Counted from the first letter of the stretch, positions 16,069 through 26,980 are shown. The stretch: 64,000 nucleotides of DNA from Mucilaginibacter empetricola (GCF_024808665.1 NZ_JANUBZ010000010.1:62001-126000), one strand, 5' to 3'. Notes: generated by a model from the sequence alone, not told the origin. Made by a program: numbers and translations.

Positions 16069-17088
16069 TTAACTAATAATATTTACTTCGCGCTGTAGGG
16101 TAACGCCAAATTTAGTGTACACACTGTCTATGATTTGCGACGAAAAACTGTACACTTCTTCGCCCGTTGCGCCGCCGTGGTTCACTAATACCAATGCCTG
16201 ATTTTTCCATGTGCCGGTATTTCCAACCACTTTTCCTTTCCAGCCGCATTGTTCAATCAGCCAACCGGCCGCCAGTTTTACCTGGCCATCACCCGCGGGA
16301 TAGTTTACAACTTCCGGATGTTGTTGGTGTATCGGGCTAAATTCAGCGGTGCTGATGACTGGGTTTTTAAAGAAGCTCCCGGCGTTGCCAATAGTAGATG
16401 GATCAGGCAGTTTAGATACCCGGATATGCGATACCACCTGCGATACATCTTTAAGTGTAGGCTTGGTAATACCCCGGGCTGTTAGCTCCTGCTCAATAAC
16501 TCCATATTTTAAATTGAAGTTAGGCACCAGCGACAGTAGAAACTTTACCGATACAATAATATATTGCCCCTTCAGCTCACTTTTAAATACGCTTTCGCGG
16601 TAATCAAATTTGCAATCGGCTTTAGTAAAAGTTTTAAATTGACAGGTAGCTATCTCAAAAGCTTCGCAGCTTTGAAAAACGTCTTTTAGCTCCACACCAT
16701 AAGCGCCAATATTTTGGATAGGTGATGCCCCAACAGAACCAGGAATCAAACTCAGGTTTTCTAATCCTGCATAGCCACGCGCTATACAAAAGTTTACCAG
16801 ATCGTTCCAAACCTCGCCCGCGCCGGCTTCTACATGTATATCGGTATGGCTTATGCGATGCTCAATACCGCGAATGTTGATGCGGATAACCAATCCGGCA
16901 AAATCATTCAGCAACAGCATATTACTTCCACCACCAAGTACTAACATTGGCGTTTGCTTCCACTGCGGATCCATAAAAAGTTCAGCCAGTTCTTCCTTGT
17001 GGTTTATTTCAACAAAGTAGTGGGCGCTGGCTTCAACACCAAACGTGTTGAAATTTATGAGTGAAACATTTTCCTGTATCTGTAGCAT
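16069..17088 (-). CDS. murB: UDP-N-acetylenolpyruvoylglucosamine reductase
   Basis: A 339-residue FAD enzyme that reduces UDP-GlcNAc-enolpyruvate to UDP-MurNAc, an early step in peptidoglycan synthesis. FAD-binding motifs are VLGGGSNMLLLNDFAG (50-65) and LSLIPGSVGASPIQNIGAYG (112-131). Catalytic residues match E. coli MurB: R164 (in DYRES), S238 (in GNAGSFFKNP) and E334 (in LQREV). Length and the FAD/type-I layout are normal. It stands alone on the minus strand; upstream, 17089-17311 carries no gene. Confidence 0.95.
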   Translation of the reverse strand: MLQIQENVSLINFNTFGVEASAHYFVEINHKEELAELFMDPQWKQTPMLVLGGGSNMLLLNDFAGLVIRINIRGIEHRISHTDIHVEAGAGEVWNDLVNFCIARGYAGLENLSLIPGSVGASPIQNIGAYGVELKDVFQSCEAFEIATCQFKTFTKADCKFDYRESVFKSELKGQYIIVSVKFLLSLVPNFNLKYGVIEQELTARGITKPTLKDVSQVVSHIRVSKLPDPSTIGNAGSFFKNPVISTAEFSPIHQQHPEVVNYPAGDGQVKLAAGWLIEQCGWKGKVVGNTGTWKNQALVLVNHGGATGEEVYSFSSQIIDSVYTKFGVTLQREVNIIS

Positions 17089-17311
17089 GTAATCAATTTT
17101 CGGTTGCCGCGAATTTCGGAATTTAATCGGGAATAATGGAGAGCTGTTGAAATTGGATAGATGATAACGTTAAAGTAAAACTACCTGATTAAATACCGTT
17201 AAAATACTGATTGGATGTGTGTTAAATAATATTATTTTTACTTAATCCTTATCAAAATAATAAAAAAAGAAAAAGACATTAAATTTTAATTGTTCACCTA
17301 AACCTTTAATC

Positions 17312-18811
17312 ATGAAAAAAAAACTACTTATCCTTGTTATGGCGATAGCGTTGGCGCAATTTTGCCGCGCCCAATCGGTAACCTCGCCAACAGTAACCCT
17401 GCACGGTTCGTACATAGCAACCGGCGATGTTTCTGTAAACCCTTATTTAGAAAACGCTGCAAAGCCTACTGATTCATCCATCCATTTCAGGATAAAAAAA
17501 GGAACCAGATTTTATGTTAATCAACAAATAACGGTTGGAAATGCTATTACCGGATATGTGATAACCGTTTGGGATTTTAATGACAATAACCTTAATCACA
17601 AAAAATATTATGATACTTTGCGCCTGGCGCAAAAAGGACGCATTCCGGCAACTGATTCAACGCTGGCGGCAAAACTGGCCACAAAAAAACTGGTAATTAA
17701 AACAAACGCTACCGATTCGGCCACCGCTGCAAAAAAAGCCGACACGTTGAAAGTTAACGTAGCCAATGCTCAAAAAATGTTTTCAACTGCTTCAACAAAA
17801 CTACTTACAACAGCTTTAAAGGTAAATGCCGAAAAAACGCTTGGCCCCACACCGGTTTCAAGTAATGGTAAGAAGCCTGCCACTAAACCCGAGGTGGCCA
17901 ACTTTGTTGACGCGCAAACTCAACTGAAATTGGGCGAGGCTGCCCCGCCAACAAAAGCCAACCTTATTAATGCCGTATTAAAGTTGTCTGTGATACCGGA
18001 TACTGCGCTTGCTACCTCGAAAGCCGAATATGTAGCTTTCAAAAAGCAATATGATGATTTGAAAAGTCAATTAGACAAGGCGACACAAGATGTGGATGCT
18101 AAAACAAAAACTTTATCGGCACTCCGCTCAGATTTTCAACAAACAAAGGCTGCCGCTGTAGCAGCGGATCAAACTAACAATCCGGTTGCTGACCCTGATA
18201 TTTATAGACGAACAAAAGAACAATCGGGCGAGAAAGCAGATACCCCTGATGATCCGGCCAGCCCATATGCAGCTTTTGCCGATCTGGAATATGTAAACTC
18301 TTGGGGCAATGGCTGGTCGTTTTTTATGAGCGCACAGGATTTTTCGACTAATGCAGTAGCGTTCTATCCTACCAGCTATACTTTTACATGGGGTTTTCTA
18401 ACCTTACCTATAAAATTGCGTTTTGATAACTCACTTAGTGGCGGTCGTTTTAATTTTGAACAGAATTTAAATTTCGGTTTAACAGCAGGTATCAAACAGC
18501 AACTTCAACGTATTGATGACGTTTCACTCAATTATTTGGGGGGATTGTCGGTTGTTAACGTGCCTTTAAATAACGCCTCAACAGCGCCGGCTGGTACGGC
18601 CACATCAACTGCGGCGGTTTCGCTATCGGGCGGAGTCATGTTTCAGTATGCTAAGTTTCAGGCGGGTATTTTTATTGGCTGGGATTTCGCCGGTGACCAC
18701 GCCTATCAGTTTTCGTATCAGGGTAGGCCATGGCTTGGTTTCGCCATCGGCCTGAGTTTATTTGGTGCAAGTCAAACCACTGCGACGGCACAGACGCAAA
18801 CCAGCAATTAA
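17312..18811 (+). CDS. Secreted or outer-membrane protein of unknown function
   Basis: A 499-residue protein with an N-terminal signal peptide (MKKKLLILVMAIALAQFCRA, cleavage about residue 20). Residues 120-290 are Ala/Lys/Thr-rich and helical, with some periodicity, and could be coiled coil. From about 315 the composition changes to alternating aromatic and small residues, with Gly-rich turns such as NFGLTAGIKQQLQRIDD, which suggests a beta-barrel. An outer-membrane location is therefore inferred. I recognise no family. It is a single gene with its own terminator (18832-18872). Confidence 0.65.
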   Translation: MKKKLLILVMAIALAQFCRAQSVTSPTVTLHGSYIATGDVSVNPYLENAAKPTDSSIHFRIKKGTRFYVNQQITVGNAITGYVITVWDFNDNNLNHKKYYDTLRLAQKGRIPATDSTLAAKLATKKLVIKTNATDSATAAKKADTLKVNVANAQKMFSTASTKLLTTALKVNAEKTLGPTPVSSNGKKPATKPEVANFVDAQTQLKLGEAAPPTKANLINAVLKLSVIPDTALATSKAEYVAFKKQYDDLKSQLDKATQDVDAKTKTLSALRSDFQQTKAAAVAADQTNNPVADPDIYRRTKEQSGEKADTPDDPASPYAAFADLEYVNSWGNGWSFFMSAQDFSTNAVAFYPTSYTFTWGFLTLPIKLRFDNSLSGGRFNFEQNLNFGLTAGIKQQLQRIDDVSLNYLGGLSVVNVPLNNASTAPAGTATSTAAVSLSGGVMFQYAKFQAGIFIGWDFAGDHAYQFSYQGRPWLGFAIGLSLFGASQTTATAQTQTSN

Positions 18812-18831
18812 TGGCGATTTAATACATCAAC

Positions 18832-18872
18832 TCACTACCCATGGTTGTTCGAAGAAGAACCATGGGTAGTGA
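18832..18872. terminator. Long hairpin between two convergent genes
   Basis: The arms at 18832-18846 and 18858-18872 pair over 15 bases (core ACTACCCATGGTT) around an 11-base loop. It lies between the surface-protein gene and pbpC, which converge here. There is no strong T-run, so it may also be a chromosomal repeat. Confidence 0.55.
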
Positions 18873-18881
18873 ATAAATTGG

Positions 18882-21275
18882 TTACTTTCCTTTATCTAAA
18901 ACCTCAAACTTTACTTCTAAACTATTGCCATCTCCATCTACCAGTGTCAAAGTATGATGCCCCGGTGGTGGGTTAAGTGCAACCTGGTGAAAATCTTTAG
19001 TTTCGCTGATATACTGGTTATCCAGGTGCCAGAAAATTTTCATGCCCGGCTGCCGGTGTGCGGCATTGCAGATCATGCGTCCGCGTTTGCCGTCGGCTTC
19101 CAGCGGGATATAGATTTTGGCATCGTCTTTTGGATATATTAATTCCATCGGCTGTCCTTTATCTGCATTAATACAATCGGCCCTGAAAGGCGGCAGCACA
19201 TGGTACTGGTAATTTTTAGCTTTATAATAATATTCCATGGCTGGCGGCAACACAAACCAGCTTTTATTCACAATCTGATCGGGCACAACACAATCGCTGT
19301 TTACCTGCCATTGCTCTGTTTTATCCAGATGCACTAACTGGTGGTACGGGCACACCGGCGATCGTACGCCACCTGCGGGCACAAACATTTCGTCGGTATT
19401 GGTGCAATATTCGCCTGCCCGGTAACCGCTTTCGTGGCATACTTTAATTTTTACCATTTCGCCGGCAGGCATATCAAACCAATCGCGCGTAACGGGTAAC
19501 TGGCGAAAAATCTCGAACAGGGCAGGGGCTGCGGTATTGATGCCTGTTAACCCGGTGCGGCCCTCGCCGCTGGCATTGCCCACCCACACGCCCACCACAT
19601 ATTTGGGCGTAATGCCAATGGCCCATCCATCCCTAAAACCAAAACTGGTGCCTGTTTTCCAGGCAATGCGCTGAGTGGAACCAAACTGCTGCCACAGCAT
19701 TTCTTCGCCGGGTCGCATTACCTCCTCCATGGCCTGCATGGTGTAATAAACAGAACCGGCATCTAAGAGTCCGGCGTTTTCTAACTGCGGCTGTGCGGCT
19801 TCGCTATGGGCATACACCGGCGAATGATAATCTGCCGGGTCATATTTGCCATTGTATTTTTTATAGTGATTAAGCACCCGTGCCATATCAGCATAAGCGC
19901 CGGATAGCTCCCACAAAGAGTTTTCACCGCCACCCAATATCAGCGACAATCCATAATAATCAGCCGGTTGTTTCAATGTAGTGATGCCTGCTTTTTTTAG
20001 CAGATCATAAAAGCGCGGATACTTGTATTTCTGCAACATTTTCACAGCGGGTACATTCAGCGATCGCGACAAAGCCCGCGATGCAGGTACTGCACCATCA
20101 TAGCCCAAATCAAAGTTTTCGGGATGATAGCCTGCTATCTGTGTGGGTATATCGGGCATCAGGCTGTTGGGCAGTATAAAACCATCATGCAGCATAGCGG
20201 CGTACAATAGTGGCTTGAGTGTACTCCCCGGACTGCGTGGTGCGTTTACTATGTCGACGCTGCTTTGCATTAAAGTATCTTCCGGGTGATAAATATTACC
20301 TGCATAGGCCAGCGCTGCGCCGGTTTCTACATTAAGCACAACGGCTGCTATGTTATTGATATGATTGGCGGCTAGTACGGCGTGGTGCTGCTCTAAAATA
20401 TTATTTACCTGTTGCTGTAGCTCGGCCCTTATGGTGGTGGTAATGCGAGTTGGGCCTTTATAATTACCGGCCTGGCAATCTTCCTTAAAGCGCTCCAATA
20501 AATGTGGCGCCAGTTGAGGCAGCGGCACAGGCTTATCGGGCATGGGCTCCAGTTTGGATAAATAGGCGGTGTTTTTGTCGATAGTACCTTGCTGTGCCAG
20601 TTTATCAAGCAACAGGTTGCGTTTTTTGAGCAGGATGGCCCTGTTTTTACCCGGGTGCACCAACGAGGGCGAATTGGGCAAGACTGCCAATGCCGCCATT
20701 TCACCCCACGATAATTGTGATGGATCACGACCAAAATATCGCCACGAAGCGGCATCCAGGCCAACCACGTTACTGCCAAAAGGGGCGTTACTGGCATACA
20801 TGGCCAAAATATCTTGTTTGCTGTGGGTAAGCTCCAGTCGCGTGGCCATAATCATCTCCAAAACCTTGTTGAAAAAGTTACGACGATGATGTGTAGCAAT
20901 GCGGATTACCTGCATGGTAATGGTACTGCCGCCACTGCTCACATGCCCTGCCTTTATATTTTGGCGGATGGCACGACCAAATGCCAGTAAGTCAACCCCG
21001 GGATGATGCTCAAAGCGCTTATCCTCAAAGGCAATAATACATTGTTTGAATTTTTCAGGGACGATAGAATCATAAGGGAAGCGCCACTGCCCGTCGGGAG
21101 CAATGGCGGCGCCTAATAGTTGGCCCCGGTCATCATCAATAATATAAGCGGTTGGTGTTTTAAACAGTTGACGGGGCAGGCAAAACCAAAACATTGCAAA
21201 TGCTATCAGCACAGCCGCCAAAAGCACCTGCCTCCGTTTGGTGAGCCACCCCGGTTTTTTAAAAGAAAAATGCAT
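18882..21275 (-). CDS. pbpC: Penicillin-binding protein 1C
   Basis: A 797-residue bifunctional peptidoglycan synthase. A cytoplasmic tail and one membrane helix (about 14-33) are followed by a glycosyltransferase-51 domain with EDKRFEHHPGVD (catalytic E84) and GGSTITMQVIR. The transpeptidase domain has SPGSTLKPLL with nucleophile S351, S405-L-N407 and the KTGTS motif from K540. A C-terminal biPBP domain (about 700-797) ends the protein, as is usual for PBP1C. It follows the alpha-2-macroglobulin gene with only 10 bases between, the same arrangement as E. coli yfhM-pbpC. There the two proteins are thought to link cell-wall repair with defence against host proteases. Confidence 0.93.
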   Translation of the reverse strand: MHFSFKKPGWLTKRRQVLLAAVLIAFAMFWFCLPRQLFKTPTAYIIDDDRGQLLGAAIAPDGQWRFPYDSIVPEKFKQCIIAFEDKRFEHHPGVDLLAFGRAIRQNIKAGHVSSGGSTITMQVIRIATHHRRNFFNKVLEMIMATRLELTHSKQDILAMYASNAPFGSNVVGLDAASWRYFGRDPSQLSWGEMAALAVLPNSPSLVHPGKNRAILLKKRNLLLDKLAQQGTIDKNTAYLSKLEPMPDKPVPLPQLAPHLLERFKEDCQAGNYKGPTRITTTIRAELQQQVNNILEQHHAVLAANHINNIAAVVLNVETGAALAYAGNIYHPEDTLMQSSVDIVNAPRSPGSTLKPLLYAAMLHDGFILPNSLMPDIPTQIAGYHPENFDLGYDGAVPASRALSRSLNVPAVKMLQKYKYPRFYDLLKKAGITTLKQPADYYGLSLILGGGENSLWELSGAYADMARVLNHYKKYNGKYDPADYHSPVYAHSEAAQPQLENAGLLDAGSVYYTMQAMEEVMRPGEEMLWQQFGSTQRIAWKTGTSFGFRDGWAIGITPKYVVGVWVGNASGEGRTGLTGINTAAPALFEIFRQLPVTRDWFDMPAGEMVKIKVCHESGYRAGEYCTNTDEMFVPAGGVRSPVCPYHQLVHLDKTEQWQVNSDCVVPDQIVNKSWFVLPPAMEYYYKAKNYQYHVLPPFRADCINADKGQPMELIYPKDDAKIYIPLEADGKRGRMICNAAHRQPGMKIFWHLDNQYISETKDFHQVALNPPPGHHTLTLVDGDGNSLEVKFEVLDKGK

Positions 21276-21285
21276 ACCCCCTCAA

Positions 21286-24200
21286 TTACTTTTTCACCTC
21301 AACCCAACGCCCTTTTTGCAGCGCATTGATGTTTGAATTATACATAGCCTCGCAATAAGTAGCCGGTAAATAATAGCGCCCTGTATAAGCCGCATTCAGC
21401 ATTACATAATAAGTAACCTGTTGGCCTTCACTCAAACTAAAATAAGTATTCACCCGGTCATCCCTAATGTCCTGATAGTCGGAGGGTGAGGATTTAAATG
21501 CTTCATCGTTGTTTAGCATACGCGTGTTCAATATCTCCCATCCCGAAGGGAAAATTTGTGTTAAAGCCATGTTATCATATCTACCACGGTGACCTGGATT
21601 GGTAATGGTAACCTGCGCCACAAAATCGGTTCCCTGTTTAAGACTGTTTACGTCTACCGGCTGCCCTTTCATACTGATGTAGTTAACCTGCATTTTTAAA
21701 ACATCATCGTTATTAACGCTGGCTGGTTCCTGGCCCGGTGCGGGTTGTCCCTGTTGGATGAGTTTTAAATACAATACATTTTTGCCGTTATTTTTAATGC
21801 TTGCCTTGCCGCCATTAACTGCCAGTGTAGTTTGCCATAAATACGAGTTGGAGTTAACCTGGCTGCTGCCATAGTTAAACTGCAATTTATTGCCATTTTT
21901 ATTTTGCCCGCAATATTGCGCAATTGCCAACAGGGAATAAGCCGTGGTTTGTGTACTGTACCAATCATCCTGCGATAAATGCGAGGCCACTGTTTGCAAC
22001 ATCACGGCCGCCCGCTGGTGCTGGCCCAATAAAGTTAATGATTCTAATATCATGGCTTCATCGCGCAGGTCAGATCCATAGGTGCCGTACAATTGGTAAT
22101 AAGGTTTAACCGTAAGCGGCAAGCCACTGATCATTTGCAAACCGGTTTCAGGCTGCCCGGCCAGTTGATATGCGGCTGCCAGCCGCCATTTGGCCTGCGG
22201 ACTTAAATACTTAAATTCTTTTAAGCGGTTCATAGCACCTAATTCCGGCACGCGGGCAAGCGCTAACAGGTACAACCGATAAGCCTGCACCAAATCATCG
22301 CCATAAAAACTGCGGGTATCAGGTGCCCAGTTCACTGCTTTTTGGCGCTGGAAGCGTTTCCACCCATCTAAAAAGCCTACCGGCAGGCTATAACCTTTTG
22401 CCTGCGCGGCCAGCATAAAATTACCTGCGTAATTGGTACACCATTCGTCAACGCCGCTTTCACCCGGCCAGTAGCTTAAGCCGCCGGATGTGGTTTGGAA
22501 GTTAGTTAACCTGCTGATAGCCGCTTTAATATTGCGCTCGGCAGCGGCTTTTTGCTGTTGCGATAAGTCGGTCAGCTGATCTAAATATAACTGCGGAAAT
22601 GCTGCCGAAGTAGTTTGCTCCACACAGCCATGCGGATAATCAATTAAATAAGACAGGCGTTTTGCCAGGTTTAATGATGGTACTGATGATACCTCCAGCG
22701 AAGCTTTATTGGTGCCGCTCATACCTATCGGTGCATAGTCTGACGACCACACTTCACCCGGTTTTAGTTCTTTCCCGGTTATTTTGGTTATAGGCGGATT
22801 GGGATTGCGCACATTTAGTTCAACATCATAACTGGCTGTTTCGCTGCCGCTTTTTGCGGTGATTTTAACTTTGCCAACGCCCACAAAATCTTTTACATCT
22901 AAATCAAAAGTAGCCAATTTATCGCCAGGGGCGCTAAAGGTTAGTGTTTGCGCATTCCGACCCTGTAAGTTGCTAAACGCGTTTGATTGCACTTGTACCG
23001 TTACCGTTTTGATGCTGTTTTCCATAGCAAACACGGTAACCGGCAGTTTGATTTTTTCGGTTGGCCCCAAAACACGGGGCAGGGTGGCCAGCAGCATTAA
23101 AGGTTTTTTAACAGCCACAGCTTTTTCGGCAAAACCATAGGCGCCATCGTGCCCGGCAATAACCATTGCCCGTACCGAGCCAATATATTGCGGCAGGGTG
23201 AAGCTGCGTGTTTGTTTTTCGCCCGCATTTAAATGAAATGGCCCCAGGAATTTTACCACCGGTTTAAAGCGATTAACGGATACATTTTTATTGTTCCCTA
23301 ATGATTCGTCGCCCCCGATACTGAGTATGCGTTCCAGATCGCCGCCGTACGCGCCAATAACAAAATCAAACAAATCCCAGGTTTTAACGCCCAACGCCTC
23401 GCGGGCATAAAAGGTTTGATGTGGATTGGGCGTTTTAAAATTGGTTAAGTCAAGCAGTCCTTCGTCAACAATAGCCACGGTATAGGTCATTTCCTTACCG
23501 CGCGCTTCTGATACAGTGATGGACGACGGGCTCTCGGGCCGTATTTTATCAGGCATACTGATAACGGGTTTTAGTACCGTTGCCGGGTCATCAACGGCCA
23601 AAGGTATTACGCCGTACATGCGTATAGGCAAATCATTAACCGTTTGCGAGTGGCGTTGCAGCGTGCTTACGTTTACAAATACGTTGGGCGCCATACTGCC
23701 ATCTATCTTAAACTCGTATTGAGTTTGCCCCTTGTGCGTATCAATCCAAACAGACTTAAGCACCTTGCTGCCATTTTCAAAACTGATGAGGGCACGACCG
23801 TCCTGCCCGGTGGGTATGGTAAGTGTAGCCGTTTCGCCAACTTTGTAGCTCTTTTTGTCGGAAGTGAAGGATAGCATGGTAGCGCTGGTGGAGTTGGTTT
23901 CCTGCAAACGCTCGCCCCAGTCTACATAAACCACTTTGCCGGTTGAGTGTCCGGTTTGCTCATCTTTTATCCTTATCAGGTACCTTCCCCAGTTATCCTG
24001 TTTTATGTGGAGGTTCCATGTACCGCGGCCATCTGTTAAATTAACCGTTTCGGTACTTACCAGGCTGTTGTATTGGTTTTGAGTAAAGTTACTCAGGTCG
24101 TCGCCTGTTTGATCCCACCACCAGCGCCATTGTATTTTATATAGCTCGACAGTTACACTGCGGGTGCCGGGGAACGGGTTACCGTCCACATCAACATCGG

Positions 24201-26874
24201 CAATATCAACCGGGTTATCCTGACCCACATTCAGCATGCCGCTGTAGGCGCTGCCTTCGGGTGTTTTAATGCCCACATAGCCGGTATATGCATTGTACGG
24301 AAGCTGCACCTGCTGTATACTGAAATTGCCGCCCGGTTCAAAAACTTTTACCACAAAATTGGCTCTTAATTGCCCCGGTGCCTGTTTATCCACGTGGATA
24401 TTAGCGTTAACAGGTGCCGTACCTTCTGCATTCAAACGGCCATCAAAAACGGTTTGCGTTTGGGTATTGAATGCCAGGGTTGGGTCATCAAAAACATAAT
24501 CCTTAAATTCTTTAAAATTGGTAGGCTGTGCGCTTACAAAAGCATCAACCTTGGCTTTTAAATTTTGTGCTATGCCGCCAAACAGCCAGGTAGATTTTAA
24601 TACACCATCTGTCGCACCGCCCTTGGTAAGTGCCATTTTGCCGCCGAAGGAAAGATCAATCTTTAGCCGGTTAGGCATAATGGTTTCTACCTTAATTGGC
24701 TTTTGAAACTGCGCGCCGCCCACTTTTACTTTGGCTGTCCATGTGCCGGTTGGCGAGCCGGTAGTAGTAGCGGTATGGAAACTGTAAAAACCATCAACAG
24801 AATTGGTGCGGATAATCCGTCGATACAATTGCCCCTGCGGATTATACAGTTCAAACTGCACCGGATGATCTGCCGGAAGTGTTTTTAATTTATCTTCCAG
24901 TATAAACTGTACAAAAATGGAATCACCTGGCCGCCAAACACCGCGCTCGCCATAAATAAATCCTTTTAGTCCGTTTTGAATTTGCTCGCCGCTCACATCA
25001 AATTTTGACAGGGGCAGGGCGCTGCCATCATCCAGTTTTAAATAACCCCGCTCGTCGCCTTTTTTGGCTAAAAGCAGGTAGGGTTTGTGTTTGATGCTAA
25101 AATTAGCGAAGCCGCTGGCATCAGAAGTCATTTTGCTAATCACCTGTTTCTGATAGTCCAATAGCGTTAGTTCAACACCCGGCATTGGTTGGGCATCTAT
25201 AATATTGGTTACGGCAATCACCATGTTGCCATCGCCGCCATATTTAGCTATCAGGCCAATGTTTGAAGCAATAATATTGCGACTGGCCCATTTATCCTTA
25301 GTATAAAAGGAGATGCTGCATGGGTCTTCCCGCTCGTCCCATTTATATCCTTGCGGGTAATAGCTGTTGTAGCGATTCCAAAAGCCATCGTCTTCATCTA
25401 TTTTATCGCCATAGCTGCCCCCTTCATCGCCGCCGTCTTCTCCTTCACCATCAATTACATCATCATTCTTTGTATCGGCAACCTTGCCCTTTACGTGGCA
25501 GTTAAAAAGCGAATATTCTTTTCTGAATCCGATAACCACCCGGTATATCGCTCCTGGTTCGGTACGCATCAGGTGGTCAATATCTAACATAAAACGCTTC
25601 TTTTTTGTTAGGTCGACGGTTTTATCATTATCAAGCCTGATGGTGGTTTCTACCACGGGCTTACCCACCTGTCTTAGCTGTTGCTCGCCGCCCAAATCAT
25701 TGTTTTGCAGAAACTGGGGTACATTACTTTCGTAAATTTTGATGATGCTTACATCAACGGCATTCAGGTTTATCGCCTCAAATGCCATCATTAATTTACC
25801 CGAATCGGGCAGGATAACGCCCTTGCCGGGGATAGTCACCGCCGGCAAACGGTTTTCAAAAAACAAGTTAGCTGTATAAGGTACTGCCAAAACATTGCGT
25901 GAGACATCTTTGATACCAGCACTTACAAAAGCGGTATAATTGCCTTGCAACCTATCAGGGGCATATATTTTTAGTCTGCTGCCATCAATGGTATAGGTCA
26001 TATCAGCAACTGATGTTAGTCCGGCCAGGCCATTTAGTTCTTGTCCAACCATTAATGGGTTGGAGAATTGTACTTCTACGTATTCGTCCTGATCTTGTAC
26101 TGCGCGCACATCAAGCACCTTAAACTCACCTATGGCAGGGACATCAAACTGCTGATTCCCGGTTTTATTGGCGTTGATAGCAGTGCCGTCCCAGGTTACG
26201 GTTAATAGCGATACGCCTGTGGCTGGCCTGGTAAGGTTATCAATAGCAAAAGTGTGGGTGTTATTGGCGATATCGTGTTGCCAGGTGATAATTGATTCAG
26301 ATGGATAGTTTTTGGCGATGATTTTTTCTACCTGCAAAGGATCTTCATTGTCGGCAGTTTTTATTACGCCGGTTAGTTTCATTTTATCCAATGAGGTATT
26401 GGTTGCAGTTTGCAGGCCGGTAAATTCAATGGTATAATTGGGCTTTATGGTTTGAAACCAAAAGTCAAAATGACGCAGATCGGAAGGAGCATTGGCAACT
26501 TTACCTAAATCAAAATCGGCCTCATAGTACCTGTCGGCATCCATATCGGCTTCCGGCTTAAACTCTATGGTTTGGGCATCAACCCAATAAGCCTTTCCTT
26601 TTATTTGGGGCGAAAAACTGAATGAACCATCTGCCAGCGGTTCGTTTTGTGCGTGACTGGTTTTAACTTCGTTAGCCAGTTTAATGCGAATAACGCCCTT
26701 GCGCGAAATAATACCCGAGGTGTACGACTCAATATATTTGCTGAAGGCGGGGTTTACGCTGGGTTTGTGATGGCGTTTAAAAACAAAAAACAATGCAGCA
26801 ATTAATAAAATTAATACTACAGTTGCGCCAATAAGCCGTTTGCGATTTTGGGCAAGGTTTTGGAAGATGTTCAT
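21286..26874 (-). CDS. Bacterial alpha-2-macroglobulin
   Basis: An 1862-residue periplasmic protein. An N-terminal membrane anchor (about residues 14-31) has no lipobox, unlike E. coli YfhM, so anchoring is by the helix. A series of MG domains follows, then a thioester region with GCVEQTT (Cys at residue 1417) and an alpha-toroid TED domain. The C-terminal receptor-like domain ends in KKGRWVEVKK or similar. The conserved Cys and Gln of the CxEQ motif are present, so the thioester should be active. It traps proteases that attack the envelope and is transcribed together with pbpC. Length is at the upper end for the family. Confidence 0.9.
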   Translation of the reverse strand: MNIFQNLAQNRKRLIGATVVLILLIAALFFVFKRHHKPSVNPAFSKYIESYTSGIISRKGVIRIKLANEVKTSHAQNEPLADGSFSFSPQIKGKAYWVDAQTIEFKPEADMDADRYYEADFDLGKVANAPSDLRHFDFWFQTIKPNYTIEFTGLQTATNTSLDKMKLTGVIKTADNEDPLQVEKIIAKNYPSESIITWQHDIANNTHTFAIDNLTRPATGVSLLTVTWDGTAINANKTGNQQFDVPAIGEFKVLDVRAVQDQDEYVEVQFSNPLMVGQELNGLAGLTSVADMTYTIDGSRLKIYAPDRLQGNYTAFVSAGIKDVSRNVLAVPYTANLFFENRLPAVTIPGKGVILPDSGKLMMAFEAINLNAVDVSIIKIYESNVPQFLQNNDLGGEQQLRQVGKPVVETTIRLDNDKTVDLTKKKRFMLDIDHLMRTEPGAIYRVVIGFRKEYSLFNCHVKGKVADTKNDDVIDGEGEDGGDEGGSYGDKIDEDDGFWNRYNSYYPQGYKWDEREDPCSISFYTKDKWASRNIIASNIGLIAKYGGDGNMVIAVTNIIDAQPMPGVELTLLDYQKQVISKMTSDASGFANFSIKHKPYLLLAKKGDERGYLKLDDGSALPLSKFDVSGEQIQNGLKGFIYGERGVWRPGDSIFVQFILEDKLKTLPADHPVQFELYNPQGQLYRRIIRTNSVDGFYSFHTATTTGSPTGTWTAKVKVGGAQFQKPIKVETIMPNRLKIDLSFGGKMALTKGGATDGVLKSTWLFGGIAQNLKAKVDAFVSAQPTNFKEFKDYVFDDPTLAFNTQTQTVFDGRLNAEGTAPVNANIHVDKQAPGQLRANFVVKVFEPGGNFSIQQVQLPYNAYTGYVGIKTPEGSAYSGMLNVGQDNPVDIADVDVDGNPFPGTRSVTVELYKIQWRWWWDQTGDDLSNFTQNQYNSLVSTETVNLTDGRGTWNLHIKQDNWGRYLIRIKDEQTGHSTGKVVYVDWGERLQETNSTSATMLSFTSDKKSYKVGETATLTIPTGQDGRALISFENGSKVLKSVWIDTHKGQTQYEFKIDGSMAPNVFVNVSTLQRHSQTVNDLPIRMYGVIPLAVDDPATVLKPVISMPDKIRPESPSSITVSEARGKEMTYTVAIVDEGLLDLTNFKTPNPHQTFYAREALGVKTWDLFDFVIGAYGGDLERILSIGGDESLGNNKNVSVNRFKPVVKFLGPFHLNAGEKQTRSFTLPQYIGSVRAMVIAGHDGAYGFAEKAVAVKKPLMLLATLPRVLGPTEKIKLPVTVFAMENSIKTVTVQVQSNAFSNLQGRNAQTLTFSAPGDKLATFDLDVKDFVGVGKVKITAKSGSETASYDVELNVRNPNPPITKITGKELKPGEVWSSDYAPIGMSGTNKASLEVSSVPSLNLAKRLSYLIDYPHGCVEQTTSAAFPQLYLDQLTDLSQQQKAAAERNIKAAISRLTNFQTTSGGLSYWPGESGVDEWCTNYAGNFMLAAQAKGYSLPVGFLDGWKRFQRQKAVNWAPDTRSFYGDDLVQAYRLYLLALARVPELGAMNRLKEFKYLSPQAKWRLAAAYQLAGQPETGLQMISGLPLTVKPYYQLYGTYGSDLRDEAMILESLTLLGQHQRAAVMLQTVASHLSQDDWYSTQTTAYSLLAIAQYCGQNKNGNKLQFNYGSSQVNSNSYLWQTTLAVNGGKASIKNNGKNVLYLKLIQQGQPAPGQEPASVNNDDVLKMQVNYISMKGQPVDVNSLKQGTDFVAQVTITNPGHRGRYDNMALTQIFPSGWEILNTRMLNNDEAFKSSPSDYQDIRDDRVNTYFSLSEGQQVTYYVMLNAAYTGRYYLPATYCEAMYNSNINALQKGRWVEVKK

Positions 26875-26980
26875 AAGAAGAGTGATATGTTTTCACTCAA
26901 ATATAACATGTTGTAATTGATGTTTTTTGGAATAATATGGCCGACTGAAAAATATATTTTAGATAGACTACATCGACCTT

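Noticed and set aside
18832..18872. Third member of the 27-base palindrome family
   Set aside because: Its arm sequence (ACTACCCATGGTT) does not match the GATGGGTTTTAAACCC core.
25320..25735. Plus-strand frames opposite the alpha-2-macroglobulin gene
   Set aside because: Shadows of a 1862-residue gene whose composition favours open antisense frames.
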